Origin: Tanypteryx hageni | Taxonomy: Eukaryota > Arthropoda > Insecta > Odonata > Petaluridae | Direction: 5' to 3' | DNA length: 64,000 nucleotides | Assembly (NCBI GenBank): GCA_028673005.1 | Contig: CM054120.1 | Span: forward strand, 62,432,057 to 62,496,056 | Shown: in pieces, positions 32,235 to 42,923 of the stretch | Numbering within the stretch: position 1 is the first letter of the stretch | How the letters are laid out: each line of letters begins with the position of its first letter | Program-made: the position numbers and the translations under genes | The notes under the pieces: model-generated | Told to the model about the DNA's origin: nothing | Seen by the model: only the letters and a program-made list of their open reading frames with translations | Database searches by the model: none

Positions 32235-34800
32235 TACTCTAAACTCCTTTCCTTTTGTTTATGGGCTAAACAAGTTTAGAAACTGAAAGAAAAATAAGAG
32301 GATGTAAATATATTAACCATTTATATGCTACACTGCTAAGCACCTATACTTAAATGTGGTAATTTTAATTTTCATATATAATTTGGACACCACTATCCAC
32401 AGATGATTTTATTCTATTTAAGAAATGCTTTCTCATTACCAAATTAAATTTTGTTTTAACAGTAGGTATTATATTTTAAAAAAAGATTTTTGAAGGATTA
32501 ATGATATGAGTTAAAATAATTATTTTCTCTTGGTATAAAATGACATAAATACTGATTTTTGCAACGATGAAAGTTAATTTTGTGCTAGACTAAAATATGA
32601 ATGAGAAAACAAACACAAAGTTCCAGATCTCCCTTCAGATATTTTTATGATTTATTTGTTCAATTCTACAATAAATAATTACTAAAGAAAGACCTTGAAG
32701 GAGAGTGATGAAAGTGTAGCAAAAGTGGCAAAACAAATTTGCAGTTTGAATAACAGGTCACAATGTCATGCGAGCATTAAAATTTCTGATTTTTACAATG
32801 CAGATGTATTAGCAGTTTTGGGGAAACTAATAGCTTTAGCTATGATATTGTAGTTATTCTCATCGTTGATGGCATTTGAAACTTATATGTTGTTCAGAGG
32901 TTGAACTGAAACAATTGCATATTTTATTAAAGGTTAAATAGTACATGATAAAAACTAGGCACATGAATGTATTTGTAGGTAAGAGGATGAAATTTGACTG
33001 TATGGGCCTTCTCTTGGTGATACTCTATCTGAAAAAAGAAAGTTATTCATGTAGGCATTAAAATGTTGAGAAAAACATGCATACCATTATTATAACACAG
33101 CCTTCACCGGTGTTGATTAGTCGAGAGTAAATTCTAAAATGTATCTTTTTTCTTCTTTTCCAAACATTTTATAGCAATAGGAGAAACACTCTCAATTTTG
33201 ATTTCGGCTTTAAGGTCTCTCTGAAAGTAATAATATTGCTGACACAACAGACGTTTTTAAATTGTCAAAAACAATTTTTTTTTGGGATCTGATAGCCACT
33301 TTCTTCAGGTCTTTAAAAATTATAAATGTAGGACTGCATAAGGAGTTGTTACTATTTATGAATTGGAACTATTGGGTTTCCAATGCCTTTGAATAGGGAT
33401 TAGATCTTCTCATTACAATTTTGGTTTCCAATTTTTAATACACTTTAATTTTTTATCCAATATGCACCAATGCATAGCTTTTTTAGTGTTATAATAGATA
33501 GAGCTGATAAATTTTTTCAATCTCTCATATCTTTTTATTGATGAAATCGGTCTTCAATTACTTCTCCATGGAACACACTCATTTAATAAATTATTACCTC
33601 TGGAAAAATATTGATTCCCTTTTCAATGCTATTTTCATAAATACATTCTGTTAAATGTTCAATATTACAGTGTGTGCAAAATGATTATTTCTTTAATGGT
33701 TGGTAGTTGGCAAACAACATATGTATACTATATATTACATCTAAAATTTCACATATTATTATTAATTGATATTAAGTGCTTAAATCATACTATAAAATTA
33801 ATTATAAATTTTACTGCAATTGAAGACTAGGCAACTGATTTTTGTGTCCAAATTAGTCATCTAAGTCAAAATTATAAAGCATTATATTTGATATTCTTTC
33901 AGTATCTCCAATGATACATGTGAATAAAGGCATGCTAAACAAATTTCAGAATAAGCACTTAAGTATAAAAAGTTGAAAAATTAAGTACGTACTTGTCTTA
34001 GGTAACTCCAAAAGCCATGCAATCTCTTTATCTTTTCAAAAAAATTCTGGCAAACACTACCTACATAAAAATGACCATAAAACAGGAATGTCAACATGAT
34101 TTTGATGAATCATTTGTCCGAATACTAGGCACAATTTCTTTCAGGTTTTTGGTGGATATATGTCTGCCAAAAAAGCATGGGTTTGATACCACGATCATTT
34201 ACATTCACCATTTGATTAACACGAAAAAGAATATAAAACATTTTTTGTTTGCATTTTAAATTACTTATGATCAGTACTGTAATGAGGGAAAGGCAAGTGG
34301 AGCATCTGCCCCAAGCACAACTATGCAAGGGGTGCAAAAAATGCAAATAGTTACTAAATTAACTACAGACAATATTTTTTGAAGGGAAGGGATGGATATT
34401 TAGTAGTTTGTCCCAGGTGCTAAAATAGCTAATTATGGTGCTGCTTATAATTGTCATACAAATTCAGGATTTGAACCAAAGAATGCATAAATGAATGAAA
34501 ATTAATTTTCTTACAGTTGATTTTCAAATAGTATTGGAAGCTAACCACAATATTGTTTTGAAGACAAAAATTTTAGGTTTTTTGGGAAGAAAAACTTCCG
34601 TTGCTTAGAGCAATCTGAATCGTGGCCACATTCATGAAATTTCTTATATTGAATTGGATTAAAGAAGGGACTGTGAAAGAAGTAGCAAGAAAGGTAGGGA
34701 AGGAGATATAGAGTGGTAGGGAGAGAGAGAAGTAGGCAGAGAGAGGGAGGTAGGGGTATGGCTTGTATACAATAAATTTAATGGGTATGTGCTGCTTAAT
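32235..34800. other. Long AT-rich intergenic stretch
   Basis: About 2.6 kb with no recognised gene. Short text at 34280-34440 (GGCAAGTGGAGCATCTGCC and TTGTCCCAGGTGCTAAAAT) may be a worn hAT-like MITE, but the ends do not pair convincingly. Confidence 0.4.
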
Positions 34801-35066
34801 GCAGAGCCGTGGGCATCCACTGGAACTTTTCCAAGGGGGCAAGGGGATAAGCAAGTTCCCACAGTCGGGTTTGTTGGACTTAATATTATAGTGGTTTGTT
34901 TCAAGCATATTGCAGGGGGTCCCTACCTGCTTGCCTGACCTCAGAAAACTTATTGCGTTAATCCCCTGACTTAACCAAACATCAATGGTTGTTTTCCTTT
35001 GACAAAGGCCTGATCCAGAGGTGGGACAACTGCTCCCCTTGCCCCCCAGTGGATGTCCATGTGCAG
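34801..35066. mobile_element. Inverted-repeat MITE, class uncertain
   Basis: The left text CAGAGCCGTGGGCATCCACTGG faces the complement of the right text, which contains CATGGACATCCACTGG. GGGGGCAAGGGG follows on the left, and its near-identical complement on the right. The CAGAG start suggests hAT, but the outermost bases do not pair cleanly and no 8-base duplication was seen. Confidence 0.6.
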
Positions 35067-36259
35067 AGCATACCCATTATTGATCTAAAAAGGGATAACA
35101 ATACTGATGAGAAGAAAACAAATGGAATATATTGTCTTTCAAGAGACTAAAAGAACAGTCAGCCATGAAAATATGAAAAGGCAAGGACAACAGAGTGAGC
35201 TATGCGAAATTACTAGCAGAAGTAAAAGGAAGTGAGTGGCACTAAGGACTTGAGGCCCATAGTGAATAATAAATATATATGATGAAATTAAGATATGTTC
35301 TTCAGTAATTACAAATCAACTATTTTTACACTATTATATATTATAGTAGTTACATCTGCTGTGAATCAGATCAATTTATGGAAGAATCTATCTAAATACT
35401 AATTATCATGGCCAGTAAAATATAGAATCCACTTCTGCCTCAGGAACACCAAACTTGCCATCCATTCATGCCAAATTTCTTCTTTCCTCATTCATCGATT
35501 GAAATACTTGATTGAGACCAACTGTTTGAGAGCATTTGCATTATCATATTCATATTAAAGATCCCAGGAGCAAACCCTTAATTGGCAGAGAAATTAATGT
35601 GATATTAAATGTGTTGTCTACTAAGAGAAAGCCCTAAATGGGGCTCGATATAATTTTCTAACTTAAATATAGGCCAAATGGAGGGGGTTAAACACAGGCA
35701 GTGGGCAATTTTGGCTCGAGGTGTAAGGCACAGGGTTGCCATGCATAGCGCTTAGCCCCTAGTTCATAATATATTTGAAATTTATTATTATCAAGTTTTT
35801 TACATATGTACAATATAATATTATCCACAGCAATATTATAAATTCAATTATTTTAAATGATCCTCTCCAGGTATGCACGGTCAAATTTTAGAGCAGAGGA
35901 CATATTATTAGGTGGCTCTCGCATAAATAATGGTAGTAAAAAATGATAGAATATATTAAAACAATTTTATTTGGAAAAACCAGTACACCAAAATGCAATG
36001 CAAAAATTAGGCCTCAATTTGAAATAATCATAAGTATGGCGTTAAATTAAAATGCAAAATATTTTAACCCAAATTTTAAATTTTGCATTTAACATGATCA
36101 TTGCATTATTACAGAAGTGCATAATCTTACTGATCACAAAGAAAATTAGAAATACTGAATAAATTTGTTTTTGGCATTTGGTTAAGCATAATGTTTTATT
36201 GTTTCATCATAATTTAATGATTTATTCAAATTGTTCTCCATCAATGAATTACTTTTGTA
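35067..36259. other. Intergenic, nothing recognised
   Basis: AT-rich, with no open frame of note and no paired repeats. Confidence 0.4.
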
Positions 36260-36820
36260 CAGTAAACCCTTGCTGTTTGTGAGGGTTACATTCCTCTGAA
36301 ACATCATGAACAGCAAAATCTTGGTTAAATGAGAAATGTGGGGTTATGGACCAGGGTTAGCAGAACAAAGTCTATAATCTTTTGTGACAAATAAACACTT
36401 GATCCTAAAAATTGGTGTAGTTAATTAACACATTATTCCAATATAATACAGTTAAAGCTATGTTTATCCTTCTATATTTCTTTTTGTCATGTTTAAGAAT
36501 TCATTAGTTTGCAACAAAGCTCAGTGCATTAAAGTCAATTGTTATCCCAAATTTTCAACAAAGTGTTGTAGTTAAGCAGTAATAAATATTTGAAAATTTC
36601 CAATAAGAAAAACATTATATTGAAATCCAAATCCTAAAAGTTGCATTTTAACAATAATTAAAAATGAGATACAAACTTGGCATTGGGACCAGTATGCAGG
36701 TGTGCATAGTTTCTGGAAGGCATAATTTTCCAGAATATCCTAGTGTCATCTTTGTTGAATACTTGTTCACAAACCATTGGAACCACAAATGGCAAGGTTG
36801 TGAATGGCAAAAGTTTACTG
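36260..36820. mobile_element. Tigger-like MITE
   Basis: CAGTAAACCCTTGCTGTTTG at the left faces the complement of the right end, CAGTAAACTTTTGCCATTCA, with TA on each side (36258-36259 and 36821-36822). It is 561 bp with no transposase frame. Text resembling its left end recurs at 63668-63750. Confidence 0.85.
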
Positions 36821-37084
36821 TATTTCAATCTTTCATCAGGCATTGGGGATTTAAATTTATATATTAAATTGGCCAGTGGTCACCTATGAGGACACAACTT
36901 AAATTATTTGGGACGTGAATGGCGCATAAAGCAACAAGAGTAGATATAATTTTTATTAAAACAATGTGTGTGTATATATATTACAATATTATAATGTTGC
37001 CATCTCCCTACAAGAACAATTTATTAAGTCTTCTTCAGCCTCAGGCGAGGACATTGTAAGTGCTCAGAAAGACACTGATAGTTA

Positions 37085-39660
37085 GAAAGTAAGCCATGAG
37101 GAAACTTTCCTCCCTTTGCATGAAGCACTTTCAGATGGGTCTTCCCCTCCCTTTTACCCCTCCCAACCAGGGGAATACAACCCACCCTCCTCCTCCCCTC
37201 CTTGGGCAGAAGCCCAGCTTGGCCGATCTTCTTGCAATTCCCACCTCTCCCTCTCTATACAAAGTAAAACTCAAACTGAGGAGCTGTGATCCTAAACTGC
37301 GAATTTTCACACAAACACTGCCCCACTCTTTATGCAACCCTGACAAGGAGGACATTATAAATCTCTCCACACATGACCTTAGCCCTGCAGAATGCAATTT
37401 GCTCTCCCTGGGACTCTCCTTTTCTCCCATTCTGAAGTTCAACCATTTCCATCTCCTAGCTGACACTCAATCTTCTGCCTGCTCCCTTTGTCTGAAACTA
37501 ACCTTCAAGACCACTGCTTCTCCCTCTTCAAATTCACCCACTCCCTTCAAACATAATGAGCCCCTTTCCCTCTTCAAACCTTCATCTCAACACATACCCC
37601 CTACACTCCCCTCACACCACCCCCTTGAGCAATAAATACTAAAGACACACTTTATCCTAACTTAGGTCCAACAAAAATATCATAATTTTACCCACAGACA
37701 AGGACTCCACCTTGGTCACCCTCAATAGGGAGGATTACAACCAAGAGGCCCTCCGCCAACTCTTGGACCAAACATCCTACCGCCCCCTCGCCTCTAATCC
37801 CACCAACCGCCATGCCTCTGATATTTCCACTTTCCTTCACACAGCGGGAACAGGTGAAGGACTATCTGAGGATGTAACCACTCTACTGGTGCCCCCTAAC
37901 CCCCATACTCCCAACTTTTACCTTCCCAAAATCCATAAACCCAGAAACACAGGTCGCCTGATTGTCACGAGTTTTGATTCGCCAACTGAGCAAATCTCCA
38001 CCTTTGTTGATCATCACCTAAAGTCCTTCGTCCAACAGCTCCCCTCTTTTGTCAAAGACACTAACCACTTCCTTCAATGCCTAAAAGCACTCCTGTACCC
38101 TCTCCCACCAAACACCATGATGGTTACCTTAGATGTTTGTTCACTTTACACCAATAAAACCCACTCCAATGGACTCGCTGCTCTTTGAACCTGCTTTGAT
38201 AACAGCTTAGGTGAGAAGAAACCATCTACTGTTTTCCTTACTTCCCTGGTGAAAATGGTTCTCATGAAAAACAACTTCACGTTTGGAGGGCGCCATTTCT
38301 TTCAAATTAAAGGAACTGCCATGGGAACTCAGATGTCCCCTCCTACACGAAATGCTTCCTGGGTGGAAGGGAGTCTCAGCTCCTTCAATCTTCTCCCCAT
38401 AAACCCCTCATCTGGCTCCACATCATCAACTACGTATTTTTTCTATGGACCAAGGGGTGGAGTCACTTAATTCATTTCTTTGGACAGTTTCCATCTATCC
38501 CACCCTCTCCATCACTCATTACTCTTCTACATCACACTCCACGTTCCTCAATGTTAACCTTCTTTTCCGTAATAGATGCATTGGCACCTCGGTGCACATA
38601 AAAGCTACCAACCACCTACAATACCTCCATTACACCAGCTGCCACCCACAACACACCAAGAAATCTCTTCCTTACTCCCTCGCCATGCGAGACTTTAGAA
38701 TCTCCTCGGATAGCACCTCACTATCTGATTATTGTGCCTTACTCCTTGAGGCTTTCCTCAACCAGGGCTACCCTGCCGACTTACTCCACAATGAAATACA
38801 TTGCACCATCTTCTCCCCTTCCAGACACACATCTAACCTAAACCCACCTACTCAGACAGAAGCCCTTCTGACTCTCGCTACAACCTTTCACCTGGGGCTA
38901 CACGAAGCCCTTAATAATGTCATCACTGCTGCCCATCCTATTCTCCTTAACACACCCGCAACATCTGCACTCTTCCCTAAGCCCCCTAAGATATCTTTCC
39001 ACTGACCTAGGAATCTTGATGACCTGCTCTAGCATACGGAACTCCTCACCAGTCCTCCACCATCCCCCGCAGGGTCCTTCCCTTGTGAAAGGCCACACTG
39101 CCTCACTTGCCCCATCTTAGATAATTCTTCCTCATTCACCAGCCCTGTTACCCAAATCTCATATCCAATTTTATCCTACGGTACTTGTACCACCAAAATC
39201 GTAGTATATCTACTCACCTGTACCCAATGCCCTGCATTCTACATGGGTCTCACAACCACACCTCTTAATATCTGCATGAATGGCCATCTGAATAGTGTTG
39301 CTCTCAGGTGCCCTCTTCTGGTAGCCGACCATGTGTTATAACCCACTCCCTTCCCTTCAATAGCTGCTTCACAGTTAAAACCATCCGTGCCCTTCCTGAT
39401 AGTTTCTCCACATCACAATTCCATCAATGGGAACTAGCACTAGCACTTGGCATTCTCCACTATCTCTCCTACCCAGGTTTAAATCTTTGCTAACACTCCT
39501 GCTCCAATTAACCCTCTACCCCTCTTTTCCTGAACCCCATCCTTTCCCTTTTCTCCTACATCCAGTGTAACGCTTTGTTTTAGTTTCCGTTATTCTCTCG
39601 CCAACGAAGGGCAGTAACCTGAAAGCTCCAAACTACAAGCCTTCCTCTATCGCTGTGGAC
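37085..39660 (+). mobile_element. Penelope-like retroelement, degenerate
   Basis: It holds an N-terminal region, a Penelope-type reverse transcriptase and a GIY-YIG-like endonuclease block in the expected order on the plus strand. It has C-rich coding text unlike the AT-rich neighbours. Both ends are estimates: the left is placed just before the first conserved frame, the right before the TA microsatellite at 39759. I found no terminal repeats and no hammerhead-like CTGANGA core. Confidence 0.85.
37096..39480 (+). pseudogene. Penelope-like RT with GIY-YIG endonuclease, broken
   Basis: Pieces in order: NLSTHDLSPAECNLLSLGLSF (37350-37430, the N-terminal block); YLPKIHKPRNTGRLIVTSF with SPTEQISTFVDHHLKSFVQ (37915-38035); MVTLDVCSLYTN (38119-38154); FFQIKGTAMGTQMSPP (38296-38343); a weakened catalytic block reading IINYVFFLW (38424-38450) where active relatives have YIDDIFFLW; HIKATNHLQYLHYTSCHPQH; and at 39180-39290 CTTKIVVYLLTCTQCPAFYMG, the GIY-YIG-type endonuclease start. 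Several frameshifts and stops separate the pieces. Loss of the two catalytic Asp residues by itself predicts no polymerase activity. Confidence 0.85.
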
Positions 39661-39757
39661 ATCTACAACATTATTGTAGGTGTTCATTGGTTCCTTCCTA
39701 TCCCTCTCAACCTCTCGTTGCTTTTTATTTCATTATATTATCTGTTATTTCTGTATC

Positions 39758-39758
<1 letters not shown>

Positions 39759-39829
<71 letters not shown>
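39759..39829. repeat. (TA)n microsatellite
   Basis: A pure AT/TA run of about 70 bases directly beyond the Penelope-like element, possibly its insertion site or a 3' tail expansion. Confidence 0.95.
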
Positions 39830-39831
<2 letters not shown>

Positions 39832-40640
39832 TACTTAACTAAAGCATTTATTATAAACCAAATATGAAAAATAAATCAATGTGAAACTTGTTACTGCAAA
39901 TCTTCAGCCAACTTCTTGTAATTTGGCACATAACCTGAGATTCCTGTTCTTAGGCAGTGAGTGACTAAATATATTTGTAGAGGTTAAAAAAAACTTTTCA
40001 ACCAAAATAACCAATTCTGTAAAACGATTTTATTTATTTTGCACAACAAAATACATAGAAAGAAAACTTTAAAATAACATGAATTACGCGGAACAATTAT
40101 TCAGCATCATAACACAAGCAAAAACTTTTTGTGTGCACCAATAGCCACAAGTGTAATAAAACATTGTAACTAAAATTTACTTACATGATTGTTGCCAGAG
40201 CAATATTTAACCAAATACGACTTATACCACTCAAATTGAACACAGAGCTAATGATGGTGTCAGAAATACTAGCCTCTAACCAAAATAATACTGATATATT
40301 TTAACTAAGATTTACCTACATGATTGGTAGGGCTGGAGCAGTTTTGAAAATATATATTTCATGGCCTTCTAATTTTATATTTACTCTATTCCTCCCAGAT
40401 CTACAAATGGATTTCAAATCATTTTAAAGTGTACTACATGCAATATAACACAAGCAAAAACTTTTTGTGAATGAACGTTCGCCTCTGCTTGTTCACTAGT
40501 GTTTGTTCACACTTGTTTGCTAGGTCTGGATGCGGCTTAGATTCCTAATAACCTTGGCCATATTCAAGAGAGGGCTCATAGCTTATACTGGCACATTCAA
40601 ACCAAACAAGCTGAAACTGAAGGTTCATTCCACACTAGTC
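39830..40640. repeat. AT-rich stretch with two local direct repeats
   Basis: AACACAAGCAAAAACTTTTTGTG occurs at about 40112 and 40447, and TTTACCTACATGATTG or TTTACTTACATGATTG at about 40178 and 40310. This suggests an old local duplication. No coding sequence was seen. Confidence 0.6.
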
Positions 40641-40651
40641 ATGATTAGTTT

Positions 40652-41104
40652 TTGCATTTTAACAGCAGGGTAAATTTACATAATATAAAAATTACAGAGG
40701 ATTCTGCTAGTGCCGATGAAAAAGAAGCAGCTGAATTTGTTAAAACATTATTAAGAAAGGCAGATATACTGAGCATCAAGTGTTTAATGTTGATGAAACT
40801 GGACTGTTCTGACAAAAAGATGCTTGAAAGAACATACATATCTAAAGAAGGAAAAAGTATGCCCTTATTTGAAGCAGCAAAGAACCGTTTAACTCTACTG
40901 AAGCCCCTCCTTGTGTTCCACCCAGAGAAAACTAGAGCTCTAATTTATTATGTTTATGTACCAATTTCAAGTAAATTCTAAGTTAAATAGGCTTTCGAGG
41001 ATATTACATTAATCTTTATGGAGATATTTGTTTTGAGTACCGAACGAACGACTTACGAATGAACACTAGGAATGTAACCTGTTTGTAAATCGAGGACTTC
41101 CTAT
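40652..41104 (+). pseudogene. Tigger1-type transposase fragment and right end
   Basis: The frame at 40652-40981 contains SASADEKEAAEFVKTLL, then RTYISKEGKSMPLFEAAKNR and LTLLKPLLVFHPEKTRAL. This is the part of Tigger/jerky transposases around the first catalytic residue. The NADETGLF-type motif reads as a deleted form, LMKLDCSD, so the first Asp region is damaged. Text at 41030-41104 (GAACGACTTACGAATGAAC, then AAATCGAGGACTTCCTATA) resembles the right end of such elements. A matching left end was not found. Confidence 0.75.
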
Positions 41105-41570
41105 ATTCACCTGCTTGCTTCCAGTTGTAAAATTATTTTTCTATCGAGAGGATTTGGAGAATAATTTAAATTTCAAGCAATAAATGTGTCCTTTACTACT
41201 TGAAGAGCAAGACTGCTAAGTGTTTTTTATCCATTATTTTTATTTCAAACAAATATCAGTTTCTATGTTCCACCTCTCAAACAAGCTGGGAATATTGTAA
41301 AATAATCTATGTTTAGAAACAGTAAGGAGTCATACTGGTCCTAAAGTAAATGCACCAAAATATAAAACAGTTTTACTCAATACCATGATATAAAAGCAAT
41401 GCTAAGAGCATCATCGTGCACAGCTTTAGATGCTGTAACTGCAATGCAATGAGTATATACACAAAGACAGGAGAAGAGGAGCACAAAGTTCTATCTACAT
41501 GATTATGACGTAATGTAAAATTAAAATGTTGTATATTATTTTTATAAAATCTATCAACTTAGTTTAAATA

Positions 41571-42347
41571 CAGGTTTTCCTCTCTTTATGCGAGGGTTGC
41601 GCTCCAGGAAAGTGATGCATAAAGGGAATTCGCATGAACAGAACCCATATTTACATGTAAAAGATAGGGATATGTTCCACAAGTAGAGTTGCCAGGTGGC
41701 TTCTCCAAAAATACTGGACACAGGCATCGAATGGGTGAAGTGTGCGAGAAAATATACTTGTACATTTATGTCCAGTATTACCTTTACCTTTTTCCTGGAC
41801 AATCCGGTTAAAAACCGGACATCTGGCAATCCTATCCACAAGCAATCCTAACTCTCCTCCAAGTTGCTCTTTTTTCACTCCATAATGACTTCTTACGCGC
41901 TAAATACAAACTTAAAACAATTAACACTGTAAATTATACTCGCCAATAAAAGGAAGCAGACAAGCACAAGTGGTGGCTGTTATGGGCGACATAATAACAT
42001 AGTGGAGGTTTAAAGTGCTGGAGGGTTGTCTTGGCCCAACACAAGTTCTGCGGGCAAGGAGACAAAACATCTCAAGTGTGCTCAAAAAGTATCACTAAGA
42101 ATCTCCATCTAATCTCCACTCTAAAATATCCTCCACTCTCATCTCTTTTACTGTAGTACTGATATGCACAACATAAGAGGTAATGAGAGATAATGATCGC
42201 CTTGTGGTGTAGTGGTGAACTTTCTTGCATTTGTATTGCACTGGCCACATAAAGGCATAAGAGCGAATCAAAGTTGCATAAAAAGAAATTCCGGTAGCAA
42301 TAAGTTTGTTGCATAATAACGAATTTGCATAAAGAGAGGAAAACCTG
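41571..42347. mobile_element. Tigger-like MITE in lysozyme B 3' flank
   Basis: The left end CAGGTTTTCCTCTCTTTATG and the complement of the right end are the same over about 20 bases. TA flanks both sides (41569-41570 and 42348-42349). The flank after the element (TTATTGATATAATG) continues copy A at 1556-1571, where TA is present once and the element is absent, so copy A is an empty site. Confidence 0.92.
41686..41835. mobile_element. Short MITE nested in the Tigger-like MITE
   Basis: AGAGTTGCCAGGTGGC with AAATACTGGACA at the left faces the complement of the right end, AGGATTGCCAGATGTCCGG. It is about 150 bp with no coding content. Its class is uncertain and the target duplication was not resolved. 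Confidence 0.6.
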
Positions 42348-42923
42348 TATTATTGATATAATGTTCAACTGATCAGGGTTACTATAGAACAAATAGCCTA
42401 TTTTTGATGGTTAATGTTGTACAAGTTCACCTTTTTCTGTAAACAAGGTAACAGTTACAATATGAAGTTTTCCAATCTGTTTTATGGCAGAGAATGTTAA
42501 ATTTCATGCCTTAGTTGTAATGCATATGATGAATTAGTTTTTAAAATGGCTGTTCACAATGTACCTATTAGGTTTCAAAATGCCTATGGTAGTTTGGAGA
42601 CAAATCAAGCAGGGAGGCATGAATTACTTGTGAGATTAAGCCACGCTTTTTCAACTATGACTAAGTAAAGCACTTTATAATGTGCATGTTTTTATCAATG
42701 TAATTTAATTATGAGGCCAAAATCCAAAAAAAGATGATTTCTGGTAACATATCCGAGAACAGAGATATTTTCTGCTTTTATCAGAGTTGCTTTAATGTTA
42801 ATTCATTTTTACTGTTTACAAATCCATAATATATTATTTTATAATTAACTGCAAAATATTATTAGTGATGTGCATCCAATACTATCATAATAATTAATTC
42901 TACATAAAGTACTATTTACCTTT

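Noticed and set aside
34573..34908. Two overlapping minus-strand frames rich in Pro, Ser and Leu
   Set aside because: They arise from GGGAGAGAGA-type low-complexity DNA and an inverted-repeat MITE end.
37131..37466. 111-codon minus-strand frame
   Set aside because: Shadow of the Penelope-like coding strand, which carries the recognisable motifs.
39480..39760. Hammerhead ribozyme at the 3' end of the Penelope-like element
   Set aside because: Such ribozymes are known in some Penelope-like elements, but no CTGANGA core with a paired GAAA was found here.
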